Both the position numbers and the translations under genes were made by a program. This document shows, piece after piece, positions 1 through 11,183 of a stretch of DNA of 64,000 bases (its first letter is position 1; each line of letters starts with the position of its first letter). The notes under the pieces are model-generated. The model did no database searches. It had not been told where the DNA came from and saw nothing but the letters and a program-made list of their open reading frames with translations. This stretch comes from Cyathus striatus (lineage: Eukaryota > Basidiomycota > Agaricomycetes > Agaricales > Nidulariaceae), in contig JAOVFP010000003.1 of assembly GCA_025738555.1 (NCBI GenBank), positions 2,852,001-2,916,000 of the forward strand, written 5' to 3'.

Positions 1-285
1 AAAGGAGCTTGGTTTCCTACATAGTGTTGAGATGCAAGGATGTGTAAAGCTGACTTTGGACAGTGTCTGTGGGACAAGTAAATATTTTGAACAAAGGCAC
101 CATAGAAGATAGAAAGCAGAGGGGGAGGGGGCAGAGAGAAAGGAAGTGTGAACAGCAGCAAAGAAAGGACAGAGCCAAGTTTCTAGAATACAAGAAAAGT
201 GGATGAGAAGAGAACAGGGAGATGAAGGGAACATCTTTGAAGGGACACATAAGACGTAAGTAGGAAGGTGGAACAGGGACTAGGG
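1..285 (+). repeat. Partial copy of a dispersed repeat (third copy)
   Basis: This stretch matches 55750-56010 by eye: the same block order of a GTCTGTGGGACA segment, an AATATTTTGAACAAA segment, then a purine-rich run with GAAAGTGGA-GAGAAGAGAAC and GGAACAGGGACTAGGG. It carries extra bases near 12-60 relative to the other copy and is cut by the window edge. No coding potential is convincing. It belongs to the same repeat as 17667-18660 and 55216-57003. Confidence 0.7.
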
Positions 286-982
286 TGGGTGGGTGGACAA
301 AGTGATGGTGCTACTATGTGATTACAAGTAAACTACAAGACTGGAAGTACTATTTACTGTAATAATACTTTATTCTTTAGCAATTGTACTTGTATCTTAA
401 CAATAGTCTTGTAAATTCAAGGTGTTAACAGTTCTAAAATAGAAATGTTATTCAAATAGTAGATTTAAGGCTATGTGAACATTGTTACTTTAACACTGTA
501 GTCACTATATGTGCTTATCTATCTCAAAAATACATTTCAAACTGATTGTCTGTGTCTGTCTGCGTTACCCTGTCTGTGGGGAATGGAAGTATTGCTTGTT
601 TAGTGGTCCTTGCATTCCTATCTATTTACTGTACCACTTATATATATTATTACTGCATGGATTGATCTAACTGAACTGTCCTTATTTATTTATATCCCAC
701 ATGACATGCACTGCACACACACAATTAAGGCTGTACCAGGCGCATGAAGGAATGTGTCGACATCCCCACAAACCTGTGCCTGGAACTTGGTTTCCTAGAT
801 GAGTGCCCACCTGGCAATCTTTGATGGACTTATGTGATTTATGGTTTGTGCTATTCCAGTGTGTATTATTCTCAACTGCACATTCTTCACTCATCAGGAA
901 AATCCCCATCTGCTAAAATAGTGATATTAGTAGAAAAAAGCTTTACCCATGTCCAAAATTTACTAATATCAGGTAATTCATA
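286..982. other. AT-rich DNA with no gene seen
   Basis: Only short open frames without domain signatures, codon regularity or plausible splice chains occur here. I see no RNA gene or terminal repeats. Confidence 0.5.
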
Positions 983-1180
983 CTTAATTGTACTTATATT
1001 ATCTATTGTGAAGCATGATAAGTGTTCATAAGTATGGTGCAATGGCAAGGTAAACTTATTTGTACTTATATTGCCTATTGTGAGGTATGATAAGTGTTCA
1101 TAAGTTTGGTACAATGGCTAAGCACACTTACTTGTACTTATATTGCCTAGTATAAGAATGATATATGTTGATAAGTTTTA
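983..1180. repeat. Tandem repeat, about 72-bp unit, nearly three copies
   Basis: Units begin near 983, 1055 and 1127. Each starts with a CTTA-TTGTACTTATATT block and contains a GTATGATAAGTGTTCATAAGT block. The third unit is diverged and shortened. The overlapping open frames on both strands are by-products of the repetition. Confidence 0.75.
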
Positions 1181-1184
1181 CAGG

Positions 1185-1809
1185 AATTAACCAATATGAA
1201 ATTGACATTAAGCAATTTTAGCATACTATACCAGCTATACTTAAAGCAAGTCAACTTTATGACAATTCCATTTCACAGAGAATTTCATCTGAAACACTAT
1301 GTATTTAGTTTAATTCTACACAATACATACATGTACAATACATTCTAGTATAAATTGTAGTTAAGAACCATTGTGGTGGGGGAATATGCAATATATATAG
1401 TGATGTACAAACATCAAAGGTTTAAATGTTTAAGTTCAAATGGCGAGCAAGAAAGTTAGCACATGATCGCTTCGCTGTGTTTGGCTTTGATAGTATGTAT
1501 CACGTGCATGTTGAACTTGACACGTCAATGATCTGTCAATGTCATACTGACGCTCCTTTCAATTCCCCCACCTTTCCTTCCTTCCTCTCCCTCCTTCCCC
1601 TGCCTGTCACTTGTGCCCATTCATCTAGCAAGATTCTGGTTTTCTATTTCAAGATTTGACTCGCATATAGTGCTTCTCTACTTCCACTCTACACATTACT
1701 CAACTGCAGGCTCGTGCTCCGCTCAAGATGGTCTTTGATCTCTGGTATGTATTTGAGTTGTCATCCTTTTTAAGTGTGTGCTTATTATGTAGAGGAGTCC
1801 TATAGTTGC
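1185..1809. other. Non-coding stretch
   Basis: AT-rich, with a small open frame at 1426-1659 that ends in low-complexity serine/proline/leucine sequence from a pyrimidine-rich tract. I see no homology or splice structure and do not call a gene. Confidence 0.45.
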
Positions 1810-1814
1810 TGTCA

Positions 1815-2025
1815 TTCAATGAGTGGTGCTGCTGGATGATGGAGTGGGGGCATATGGGGGGATATGTGGGGCTGGATGTTATGGGGCTGGATGTTATGGG
1901 GTGCACTTGTAGCTGGATGTTGTAGGGCTGGATGTTATGGGGTGCACTTGTTGTCATTGAGTGGTGCTGCTGGATGATGGAGAGGGGGGGATATTGGTGG
2001 ATATGTGTAGCTGGATATTGTGGAG
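1815..2025. repeat. Short minisatellite (GCTGGATGTTATGGGG-type units)
   Basis: Repeated GCTGGATGTTATGGGG and GTGCACTTGT blocks, plus two copies of a GAGTGGTGCTGCTGGATGATGGAG block around 1820 and 1961. The open frame on the minus strand here is low complexity. Confidence 0.7.
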
Positions 2026-2614
2026 TGCATATGTTATATTGATTGTTGTAAGTAGATATGTTATGTATATGTTACTGCAACCACTTCATTGTCATACAAT
2101 AATAATATATAATTAACTAACACCTATTATACTGTACTGAGTGAAAGAATAGTGTGCTTATAAGCATCCAGGTTTTGTTTATGTGTACATATTACACCTT
2201 AAATGACCTACTTAGTCCTTATCTGAACTAAAATTGTGTAAATAAGGTCAAAAAAGGACAGCATAAGGAGTACCCCTTACTATTTTCACTAATAGTATTT
2301 ATTTTACTTTTTTGACCTTATTTTTGCTTTTATTCACTTAAATCTCCTGAAATTTACTATTTAAGCATGTGAGGTTTTTCCTGATGGCCTACTACCCAAG
2401 AACCTCATCTCAACATAAATCTCTGCACAATTATATTCTTTGTTTGGTAAGTGCACTATCAGTCACCACTAACCATTTATGTGCATAATCAGATTATAAA
2501 CAGCTTCCATATCAAATGTTTATCTCTTGACAGGAGAATCACACACACTACTTTTCAGTGAGCTCTTTACACCTAGCCAGGTGTTCTGTACAGATCTGTA
2601 CAGAATCTGATGAA

Positions 2615-2930
2615 AGGGAATGATGTAATGATGAAATAAGGGGATGTAATAATGAAATGAGATAATGTAATAATGAAATGAGGGGGATGTAATAATAAAA
2701 TGGGGGGTGAAATGGGGGGTTCTAATGATGAAACAGGATGTTTTAATGATGAAATGGAATGATGTAATAATGAAACAGGATGATGTAATAGTGAAACAGG
2801 GTGATGTAGTAATGAAATGGGGTGATGTAATAATGAAATGGGGTGATGTAATGTTTAATGATGATTTGAGGTGATGTAATGATGAAATGAGATGATATAA
2901 TAATGAGACAGAATGATATAACAAGGGAAT
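2615..2930. repeat. Minisatellite, GATGTAATAATGAAATG-type unit
   Basis: More than ten tandem copies of a 17-20-bp unit (GATGTAATAATGAAATGGG and variants such as GATGTAATAGTGAAACAGG). Minus-strand translation gives a repetitive His/Phe/Ile/Thr/Ser run, which is an artefact of the repeat. Confidence 0.85.
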
Positions 2931-3074
2931 GAGTGTTGCAACAGGGGAACAGGAATAGTGAAACACCTGATGGGTGTACACTACCTTTAGTCATGGATTT
3001 TAACTTTTCTAAACATGTAATTAGTACTCATCAAACAGTAAACACGGTGATGAAATGGGGGGATGTATTGATGA

Positions 3075-3440
3075 AACAGGATCTCAAGTGTGACATGTTG
3101 GGACAAGTGTGACATATTGGAAAGGGTGTCACTCATTGGAAAAAGTGTAGTGTGACACATTGGAAAGGGTGTGACATGCTGGAAGGGGTATGACATGCTG
3201 GAAAGGATATCACATGTTGGAAAGGGTGTGACATGTTGGAAAGAGTATCACACATTGGAAATGGTATCACATGTTGAAAACAGTGTCACATGTAGACAAT
3301 GGTGTCACATGTTGGAAACAGTGTCACATGTCTTGTCACACTTTCTCCAACATTTTCCAACATGTCACGCTTTTTCCAACATTTTCCAGTATGTCACACT
3401 TTTCCAACATTTTCCAACATGTCACACTTATTCCCTTGTC
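3075..3440. repeat. Minisatellite with head-to-head inverted arms
   Basis: From about 3090 to 3335 the unit is TGACATGTTGGAAAGGGTG-like; from about 3335 to 3430 the same unit appears in reverse complement (CCAACATGTCAC, TTTTCCAACA). The array therefore forms a large imperfect palindrome centred near 3335. No gene is called in it. Confidence 0.8.
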
Positions 3441-3559
3441 ATATTGATCATCAATAATGTATTAATGACTTGCTTATTCAACAAACTATCACTGATAGTC
3501 TAATAAGAACAGATTCTGCACAGATCTGTACAGATTCCACACAGATCTGTGCAGTTCTG

Positions 3560-4460
3560 CACAGACTCCTTGGGGGAGTGTAAATTACTGGTCAAGACTG
3601 TCAACCTTGCCAATCTAACAAAACCAAACCAAAAACACTCATAATATGCCTAGCATAGTTTTACCCATGATAAAATTATTATTATTATTTTCTATATGCT
3701 ACTTACAAACAGTATAATATACATGGTTATACTTAGTAGCTGAGATAGATGTCCCATGCTGCCAGCTAGCATGAGAATTGTCCATGTCAATAAGGTACAT
3801 TTCTAGCATAAGTAAGACAGCATCTAAGAATAGAAACACCAACTCTTACCCTCACCCCTTCTGTACCCTACCCTTTTACCCCCTAAGTATAATGTGCCCC
3901 TTGCTTATCACTATCTATATAAGATAAACCAGACCACATCAATTGGCTATTTATGAGTGTACAAAATAAGAAAAAGCTACTGTAAGAATAAGTGAATAAA
4001 GGTCAATAATGTAAGACCATTGGAAAATATAGATGATCAAGTTCTAATATCCATTATATGAGTATAGCCTTACACTATGTCACCATATTTTTTTCATGAT
4101 GTTGGTGATCAATGCACTGAGGTAAATCAAACATATATATATAATGAAGTAAGCATCACTTTGATATGTCACATTGTGATAATAATAAGTGGTAAATATC
4201 CCACAATCCTTATTTAGTTATGTTACATTTTCATAGTAGAAATGGTATTTAATTAGTAGAGCCATATGTAAAATACTTCCATTCTAAAATCAAGACTATC
4301 TAAGTTCTTTCACAACTATTCACTGACTTTATTGTTCATGAACTTTGGTGTTCCCATAATTGCACAGTATTGCCTAAGTACTAGAGTGAGCTGATATAAA
4401 TACCACATTTTATATTGGAGCCTTACTACATATATTTTAACAAAAAATCAGAAGTTTCAA
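3560..4460. other. AT-rich intergenic DNA downstream of NLR1
   Basis: I see no gene. It contains AT-rich tracts and should hold the 3' end of the NLR1 transcript, since that gene ends at 4468 on the minus strand. No clear polyadenylation element can be singled out. Confidence 0.5.
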
Positions 4461-4467
4461 TAGATGC

Positions 4468-5053
4468 TCAAGAAACAACTCTGTCTCTCATCTTCAGAAC
4501 TTTAATTTTTATTTTTTTTGCTATCTTCTTTAATTTTCCCAGTTTATTGTGTCTGGCTTTAAGGTTTTTCATACTCACAAGAGTATCAGGATGCTCTTTA
4601 CCAAGAACTCTGGTTCTCATTTCCAGCACTTGTTTCTCTAGCCTCTCTGCCTCCATGTATTTACCAAGAATTTGGTAAGTGCATGCAAGATTGGCCATAC
4701 TCACAAGAGTATCAGGATGCTCTTCACCAAGAACTCTGATTCTCATTTCCAGCACTCGCCTCTCTAGTTTCACTGCCTCCATGTATTTACCAAGAATGTG
4801 GTATGTGATTGCAAGATTGCCCATACTCACAAGAGTATCAGGGTACTCTTCACCAAGAACTCTGGTTCTCATGTCCAGCACTTGCTTCTCTAGCCTCTCT
4901 GCCTCCATGTATTTACCAAGATATTGGTAAGTGCTTGCAAGATTGCCCATACTCACAAGAGTATCAGGATGCTCTTCACCAAGAACTCTAGTTCTCATTT
5001 CCAGCACTTGCTTCTCTAGCCTCTCGGCCTCCATGTATTTACCAGGAATTCGG
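4468..5053 (-). pseudogene. NLR1, 3' part: end of TPR 14 through degenerate TPR 18
   Basis: This is the C-terminal remainder of the NB-ARC-TPR gene whose 5' part lies at 13217-16506. It resumes in the correct frame inside TPR 14 right at the LTR boundary, continues through TPRs 15-17 (units such as GKYMEAERLEKQVLEMRTRV), and ends with a lysine-rich degenerate unit (KKIAKKIKIKV) and a stop at 4468. With the 8.16-kb element in place this part has no promoter of its own and is probably not translated as a receptor. The repeats are very similar at DNA level, which points to unequal exchange or conversion within the array. Confidence 0.85.
5049..5053. other. Target-site duplication, left copy (TTCGG)
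   Basis: Five bases directly before the left LTR, identical to 13212-13216 directly after the right LTR. Five-base duplications are typical of Ty3/gypsy integrases. Confidence 0.93.
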
Positions 5054-5818
5054 TGTTATATCCATGTCCGGATACATCGTGCCGACGTTCCCACGTGACC
5101 TTCTAACATACCCGGTCCGTTCCCGGAATGTACCCGCTTCGGGTTTACACTTCCCGACGTTCCCGCCCGGGAACGTACCCGGAACCCGTCGGGTTTTCTA
5201 TCGGGTATCCCGGATACGTACTTTCTCTTATGACGGCCTCACCGCGTCATCATTCTATTACTCCTCCCTTCCATTCCTACTTATACGTTTCATTATGGCC
5301 TTTGTAGATTAGTTCCTTATTCTTCATTCTGAGCGCGTCATTTGCGCCCCTACTCCGCTTTGCCAAGACTTCATTTCCTACTTACTCCTTTGACTTGTCC
5401 TTTGTATAATACTTCTACATTCGTATCTACAGGTTCCTACTTAGTATAAGTAGTCTTCCAGTTGTAATAGGTAGTCTTCAGTATTCGTATCAACTCTGTA
5501 CACTTTCTTCCTACTCTAAGTTCGAAACCCGCTCCGGGTTTTCCTTCGGGTTTCTCTCCCGCTACCTAGTGTAGTGGCGAAGCCTTCTCTTATACTCTAG
5601 AACGTCTTCCTTTGTTACATATCATCTTACTCGAAATACGAACCATTCCCTGGGGATATCCAGGCGGCGCAGCACACAAGCTGAAGCCACGGTTCTTTCC
5701 GCACTCCCGCTCTACGTTTCCGCACCCGTACTTACTTCGGGTTTCCGTTATAGTTCTCCCACACCCTCCGGGTGTCTTCGCAACCACTTCTAAGCAGGAA
5801 GAGAATCGGTACGTAACA
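5054..5818 (+). repeat. 5' LTR (765 bp)
   Basis: It starts TGTTATATCC and ends ACGTAACA. It carries GGGTTTTC/CGGGTTT-rich stretches and a TATA-like TTGTATAATAC at about 5402. A segment at 5478-5490 (TCAGTATTCGTAT) is the exact complement of the presumed primer-binding site, suggesting the transcript begins near 5478. It differs from the 3' LTR by one base in the GTGCCGACG block and one base in the CCCGGAACCC run. Confidence 0.95.
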
Positions 5819-5820
5819 GT

Positions 5821-5833
5821 ATACGAATACTGA
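5821..5833 (+). promoter_or_regulatory. Probable self-priming primer-binding site
   Basis: ATACGAATACTGA, two bases after the 5' LTR, is exactly complementary over 13 nt to 5478-5490 inside the LTR. I do not see a usual tRNA complement here. Tf1/sushi-group elements prime reverse transcription with the folded 5' end of their own RNA, and this arrangement fits that mode. Confidence 0.65.
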
Positions 5834-5837
5834 TACC

Positions 5838-7120
5838 TTGGATATCTCTTCTATCATGGCTCCAACTGGGACTTCGGTTACTCGCACAGCGCATACCGCT
5901 AGTCATACCAATGCTGTGGGTGCTCGTGCCACCCGTGCAGCTACGAGGCAACAGCCTCCACGGAGTACTTCAGGTTCTCTACCTTCTACACCGTCTCGGG
6001 TTACACCCAGCCCAGCACCACCTCCTAGTGCTACTTTCCTGGGTCCACCCTCGACTTCCGCTCAGCTACTTTCTGTTCCTGCAGCCGGGAACCTCGGATC
6101 CGCTCAGGCTCCTCCGGATGGCACTCCACCGCCATACGGTACAGTCGCAGCAGACCGGGACACTCCCGAGGGTCACGGCTCCGATGGTGGTACCATTGGA
6201 CCGCCACCTCCACCTCCTTCTCAGCCCAATCCTCCGTCTCCACCATCCTCAGACTCAGGGGATGATGGTGATGAGGATGATGTCGACAATCCCAGGCGCA
6301 CACCTCTTGCGCGCCACTCCCGGAAGACCGGCTTGCCGAAGCTCTTTTGAGAGTTGCGGAATCCGCCCGGGGTACATCGGGAACACGTCGGGAACGCAAC
6401 GTTCAAAAGCCAGATACTTTTGACGGTTCCAGTGCTGAGAAGTTGGAGCAGTTCATTACTCAATGCCAAATTTACTTCCGGAATAATCCTTCCCAATACT
6501 CGGATGGACACTCCCAAGTCAACTTCGCTCTCGCATATCTTCGGGATACCGCGCTTCAGCTCGTTATGCCGACCCTCTCCAATCCCTATGCTGATGATGA
6601 GTTCCTTCACTCTTGGGAGGTTTTCATCGTCATGCTAGAGGATAACTTCGGGTTAGCGAACCCGGAAGGGGATGCCGAGAATGATCTGGATGTCCTCGTT
6701 ATGAAGGATTCACAGAAACTGTCCAAGTATCTTGTACAGTTCAACAGGTTTGCACAGCGCACCGACTGGGATGATAAGTCCTTATGCCACCGACTCTATT
6801 CCGGGTTTCCGGGTCGCATTAAGGATGAGATCTCTCATGTTGGGAAACCTACCACAAAGCGCGGGATGATTAAGCTAGCTCAAGGGATCGATAGTCGGTA
6901 CTGGGAACGCCAGTCCGAGCGTACGCGGGAATCCCACCAGCCTCGGGGTCCGCGGGTTCCGGATAGCTCTGTTAGAGCTACTACAAACCGCCCGCAGTCA
7001 CCCCGGCGCCTTCCCGCCTCGTTTCAGGTCAATATGCGCCACGTCCGAGTTATCCCCACCGTGCTGGTAGTCACCCACCTCGTTCCTCGCAGCCTCCCCA
7101 ACAGCGGAGGCCGGAATTGA
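5838..7120 (+). CDS. gag: Ty3 gag region (capsid), frame-shifted
   Basis: Encodes the structural Gag part of the retrotransposon. A proline/serine-rich N-terminal segment runs from 5838 to about 6350. A second frame, open from before 6347 to 7120, carries the capsid-like retrotransposon Gag domain (KPDTFDGSS, SWEVFIVMLEDNFG, FNRFAQRTDWDD, LCHRLYSGFPGRIKDEI). The frames switch near 6300. A second switch near 7030-7060 is implied because the coding-like Gln/Pro-rich sequence before 7117 lies in the pol frame. In intact relatives Gag and Pol commonly form one long frame, so these shifts are read as lesions rather than programmed events. The CCHC knuckle follows in the next entry. Confidence 0.85.
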
Positions 7121-10100
7121 ATGACAAGGTTGGTCGAGATGGCAAACTTTTGCCACAAGAACGTCAGCGTCGCATGGACAACAATCTATGCTTGTTCTGC
7201 GGTAATCCGGGGCATCGCGCCAAAGAATGTCCCCGCTCTGCCTCTTCCGCGGCTAGAGCCCGGGCATCCGGAATATCCGCTTCGGCTCCTACGTCGGCTT
7301 CTGCGGGTCCCTCGACCCGCAGGTCCGCGCCTCTTTCCAACCCGGCTTCGGGTTCGAAAAATAGGGAGCGGTCCTCTGGACACCACACAAGCCGAGGACG
7401 CGTTGTTCCCCCTTGTGCGCAGCCGATGCAGGTAAGACTCAACGCTTCCGCTCTTTCCGACCCCAATGCCCTTCATATTCCACTTTGTAGTACCATCCAT
7501 GCTCTCCCTACACCCTGTACAGTTTCATATAGCGCTCTAGTCGATTCGGGTTCTACCCATTGTTTTATGGATTCATCTTTCGTTCGGACACATGCTATTA
7601 CTACCTCACCTACTCCACCTATCGCTCTCAGACTTTTCGATGGCACCACCAATCATGTTATAACCGAGTTCGTTACACTGCCTGTACTATTCCCTACCGG
7701 TGAATGTATTACAGTCGAACTCTATGTGACACCTCTTGATTCCGTGTGTTCTGCAGTCCTAGGATACAATTGGCTCACCCGCTTCAATCCGTTGATTGAC
7801 TGGGTATCGGGCTCATTAACATTCCGGACTCCAGACACTTCCGAGCAACTTCCGCTCAAATCCGGGATCTCGGAACCAGGTTCCGCTTCCGAGGATCCAT
7901 CTCCGGTCACCTCTGATGAGTCTCTGCCACCTCCTCCTAGCATTTCGCTAATAAATGGTGCCGCCTTCTCGCGTGCATGCCGTTTAGAGGGAGCACAGAC
8001 TTTCCGTATCCAGCTTGGTGCTGTCGCTTCCGCCGCTGCCCTCAATCCAGAGGAAGCTCCGGATCTCTCTTCAATACCGTCTGAGTATCACGAGTTTGCT
8101 GATGTATTTAGCAAGTCCCGGGCAGATACACTTGCCCCTCACCGTCCCTATGACTTAAAGATCAACCTAGAAGAAGGTGCTTCACCTCCTGTAGGTCGGA
8201 TCTATTCCCTTTCCCAATCCGAGCTTTCCGCTCTTCGGGAATTCATCGATGAACATATCCGGATCGGATTTATTCAACCTTCACGCTCTCCGCACGGAGC
8301 TCCCGTCCTTTTTGTCCGCAAGAAGGACGGATCGCTTCGGCTTTGTGTGGATTTCCGCGGGTTGAACGCTATTTCTAAAAAGGATCGTTATCCTTTGCCA
8401 CTCATTTCAGATTTGCTCGACAGTCCCCGTCGCGCCCGTATCTACACCAAGATCGACCTACGTCATGCGTACCACCTGGTCCGCATTGCCGAGGACGATG
8501 AATGGAAAACCGCTTTCCGGACTCGCTATGGATCCTTCGAATGGCTAGTCATGCCCTTCGGACTTTCCAATGCACCGCGGGTTTCAATGCTTCATGAACG
8601 ATGTTTTCAAAGACCTTCTTGATGTGTGCGTCATAGTTTATTTGGATGACATCCTTATATACTCTGATAACCTTGCGCAACATCGCCAACATGTCAGGGA
8701 AGTTTTGCGTCGACTCCGGAAGCACGGGTTGTACGCGCGCGCGGATAAGTGTGAGTTCCACTCGGAATCCGTGGAATATCTCGGATATATACTATCGCCC
8801 AACGGTCTCACCATGTCTCCAACAAAGGTGAAGACTATTCAAGAATGGCCGGAACCAAGGAAAGTAAAAGACATTCAATCCTTCCTTGGGTTCGCTAATT
8901 TCTATCGGCGTTTTATATACAACTATTCCGACATAGTTGTTCCGCTCACCCGCCTTACCCGGAAGGGTAATCCGTGGAACTTCTCGGAAAAATGCCGTTC
9001 CGCTTTCACTGAACTTAAGGACGCTTTCACGTCGGCACCCATTCTTACCCATTGGGTTCCCGACAAGCAGCTCATCGTGGAAACCGACGCTTCGGATTAC
9101 GCGTTGGCTGCTATCCTGTCTATAGTTTCCGATGATGGCGAGATTCACCCTATCGCTTTCCACTCACGAACCTTTACACCTCCCGAGTTAAACTACGACA
9201 CCCACGACAAGGAATTGCTTGCTATCTTCGAAGCATTCCAAGTCTGGCGTCATTACCTGGAAGGTTCCGGTTCACCCATCGATGTCGTCACAGACCACAA
9301 GAACTTGGAATACTTTTCCACAACCAAGATCTTGTCCCGACGACAAGCCCGATGGTCCGAGTATCTTTCCCAGTTCAATCTAGTGATCCGCTTTCGACCC
9401 GGAAAACTCGGGGCGAAGCCGGATGCTCTGACTAGACGATGGGACGTCTACCCTAAAGAGGGGGATAGCGACTACGCTAAGGTCAATCCGCATAACTATC
9501 GTCCAGTGTTCACCCAGGAACAGCTTATCACTTCTCTCCGAGCAACCTCACTTATTGTACCTGCTCTTCGCGCTAGTATCATCATGGACATTGAACAGTT
9601 ACATACTGACATATTATCAGCTCTCCCTAATGACCCGGTCGCAGTTATCCGAATGCGGACTCCCGAGAATCGTTGGACTGTAACCCCGGACGGTTTCCTC
9701 CGTCTAGATAACCGGATCTATGTTCCGGACTCCGGAACCCTTCGGCTTCGGGTTTTACAGTACAAACACGACCACCCGCTTTCAGGACACCTTGGACAGA
9801 ACAAGACCCTCGAGCTAATTCGACGCGAATATACTTGGCCGCTTATACGGACGTTTGTAAAGGACTATTGTAAGTCTTGTAATACTTGCATGCGTTCTAA
9901 ACCACAGCGCCACCGCCCGTACGGAACCCTGAAACAACTTCCGGTTCCCGGACGCCCATGGCATTCAATATCTATGGATTTCATAGATCAACTTCCAAAA
10001 TCATCGGCTTCCAAGTATGATTCTATACTCGTTATCGTGGATCGTTTCTCCAAGCAGTCTATCTTCATTCCCACTCATACCACTTGCTCTTCTTCCGACC

Positions 10101-11059
10101 TTGCGCTTCTATTTGTACTTCATGTCTTTTCCAAGTACGGAGTCCCGGAACACATCACTTCCGATCGTGGTTCCGAGTTTGTGTCACATTTCTTCCGCTC
10201 CCTCGGTACGGCCCTCGACATCACTTTACATTTCACCTCGGGTTATCATCCCGAAGGCGACGGCCAAACGGAACGCACAAACCAAACTCTGGAACAATAC
10301 CTTCGGGCCTACTGCAACTACCAGCAGGATAACTGGTGTGATCTTTTACCTCTTGCTGAATTTGCTTACAATAATGCACCGAGCGCAACCACAGGAATTT
10401 CACCGTTCTACGCAAACAAGGGTTATCACCCGAACCTTGCGATACATCCGGAACGTGATCTCACTTCCGCTCGTGCACGGCACTTCGCAGTAAACCTCGA
10501 GGAACTTCACGAGATGCTTCGGACCGAAATACTCAGTGCGCAGAAACGTTATCAAGCACCCGCCGATGCGCGTCGCAAACCCGCACCCGCATTCCCTGTC
10601 GGGACAAAGGTATACGTTAAAGCCGAGTACTTCCGGACAACCCGACCATCCCGGAAACTTGCAGAAAAGTTCCTAGGACCTTTTGAAGTCATCGCACTTG
10701 CCGGATCGCATTCGCGTACCTTGCGCCTTCCAGAACAATTTCGTGCAGTCCACCCAGTATTCCATGTATCCATGCTTGAACCCAATACTGAAAATACTAT
10801 CCCAGATCGCATTATTCCTCCACCACCACCTGTCCAGGTTGATGGTGATATTGAATACGAGGTCTCGGAAATCTTGGACTCTAAACTGGATCGTCGTTTG
10901 CGTTGCAAACTGAGGTACTATGTACGCTGGCTAGGGTATGAAGGGACCGATGAAGAGTTTTCATGGCTTCCAGCCACGGAACTGGAACACGCTACGGATA
11001 TCATTGAAGAGTTCCACTCCCGCTATCCGGATAAGCCCGGCCCTACTCCTATTTCTTAA
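7117..11059 (+). CDS. pol: Ty3 pol: zinc knuckle, PR, RT, RNase H, integrase, chromodomain (one frameshift)
   Basis: From 7117 the frame gives a CCHC knuckle (CLFCGNPGHRAKEC), an aspartic protease with VDSGSTHCF, and the first half of reverse transcriptase (VRKKDGSLRLCVDFRGLN, PFGLSNAP). It is shifted at about 8565 inside that conserved RT block. The second frame (8570-11059) continues with the YLDDILIYS catalytic motif, RNase H (VETDASDYALA, VVTDHKNLEYF), an HHCC zinc site (CKSCNTC), the integrase catalytic core (SMDFIDQLP, SDRGSEF, GQTERTNQTLEQYLR), and a C-terminal chromodomain (YYVRWLGY, WLPATELEHA). The polyprotein copies element RNA and integrates the cDNA; the chromodomain is expected to guide integration to chromatin. 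The net shift in the RT core should abolish activity unless suppressed, which makes this copy probably defective. Confidence 0.95.
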
Positions 11060-11183
11060 ATTTCACGTTACTTATTATCCGCTTGCAGTTTCACCTTATA
11101 CAAAAACCAAAAACAACGAATAACATCCAAAAAGCGAGATACAAGTACATTAATTCTTTGGTAACGTGTTACGACCATTTCCA

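Larger units (their letters stand above)
2586..3533. repeat. Satellite complex bounded by inverted repeats
   Basis: About 950 bp bounded by inverted copies of a segment containing the palindrome CTGTACAGATCTGTACAG (perfect at 2586-2603; one mismatch at 3516-3533). Each boundary is extended on one side by CAGATTCTG or its complement. A further related palindromic block follows to about 3555. Inside lie two different minisatellites, at 2615-2930 and 3075-3440. The inverted ends suggest a mobile or recombination-derived unit, but I see no coding capacity and no clear target duplication. Confidence 0.5.

Noticed and set aside
1815..2025. CRISPR-like array
   Set aside because: The units are contiguous and variable, without unique spacers, and the genome is eukaryotic.
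2520..2994. His/Phe/Ile/Thr-rich minus-strand frames
   Set aside because: They are products of the GATGTAATAATGAAATG minisatellite and lack any gene structure.
8560..8575. Programmed ribosomal frameshift in Ty3 pol
   Set aside because: The shift falls inside the conserved reverse-transcriptase core, not at a gag/pol boundary, so a mutation is far more likely.
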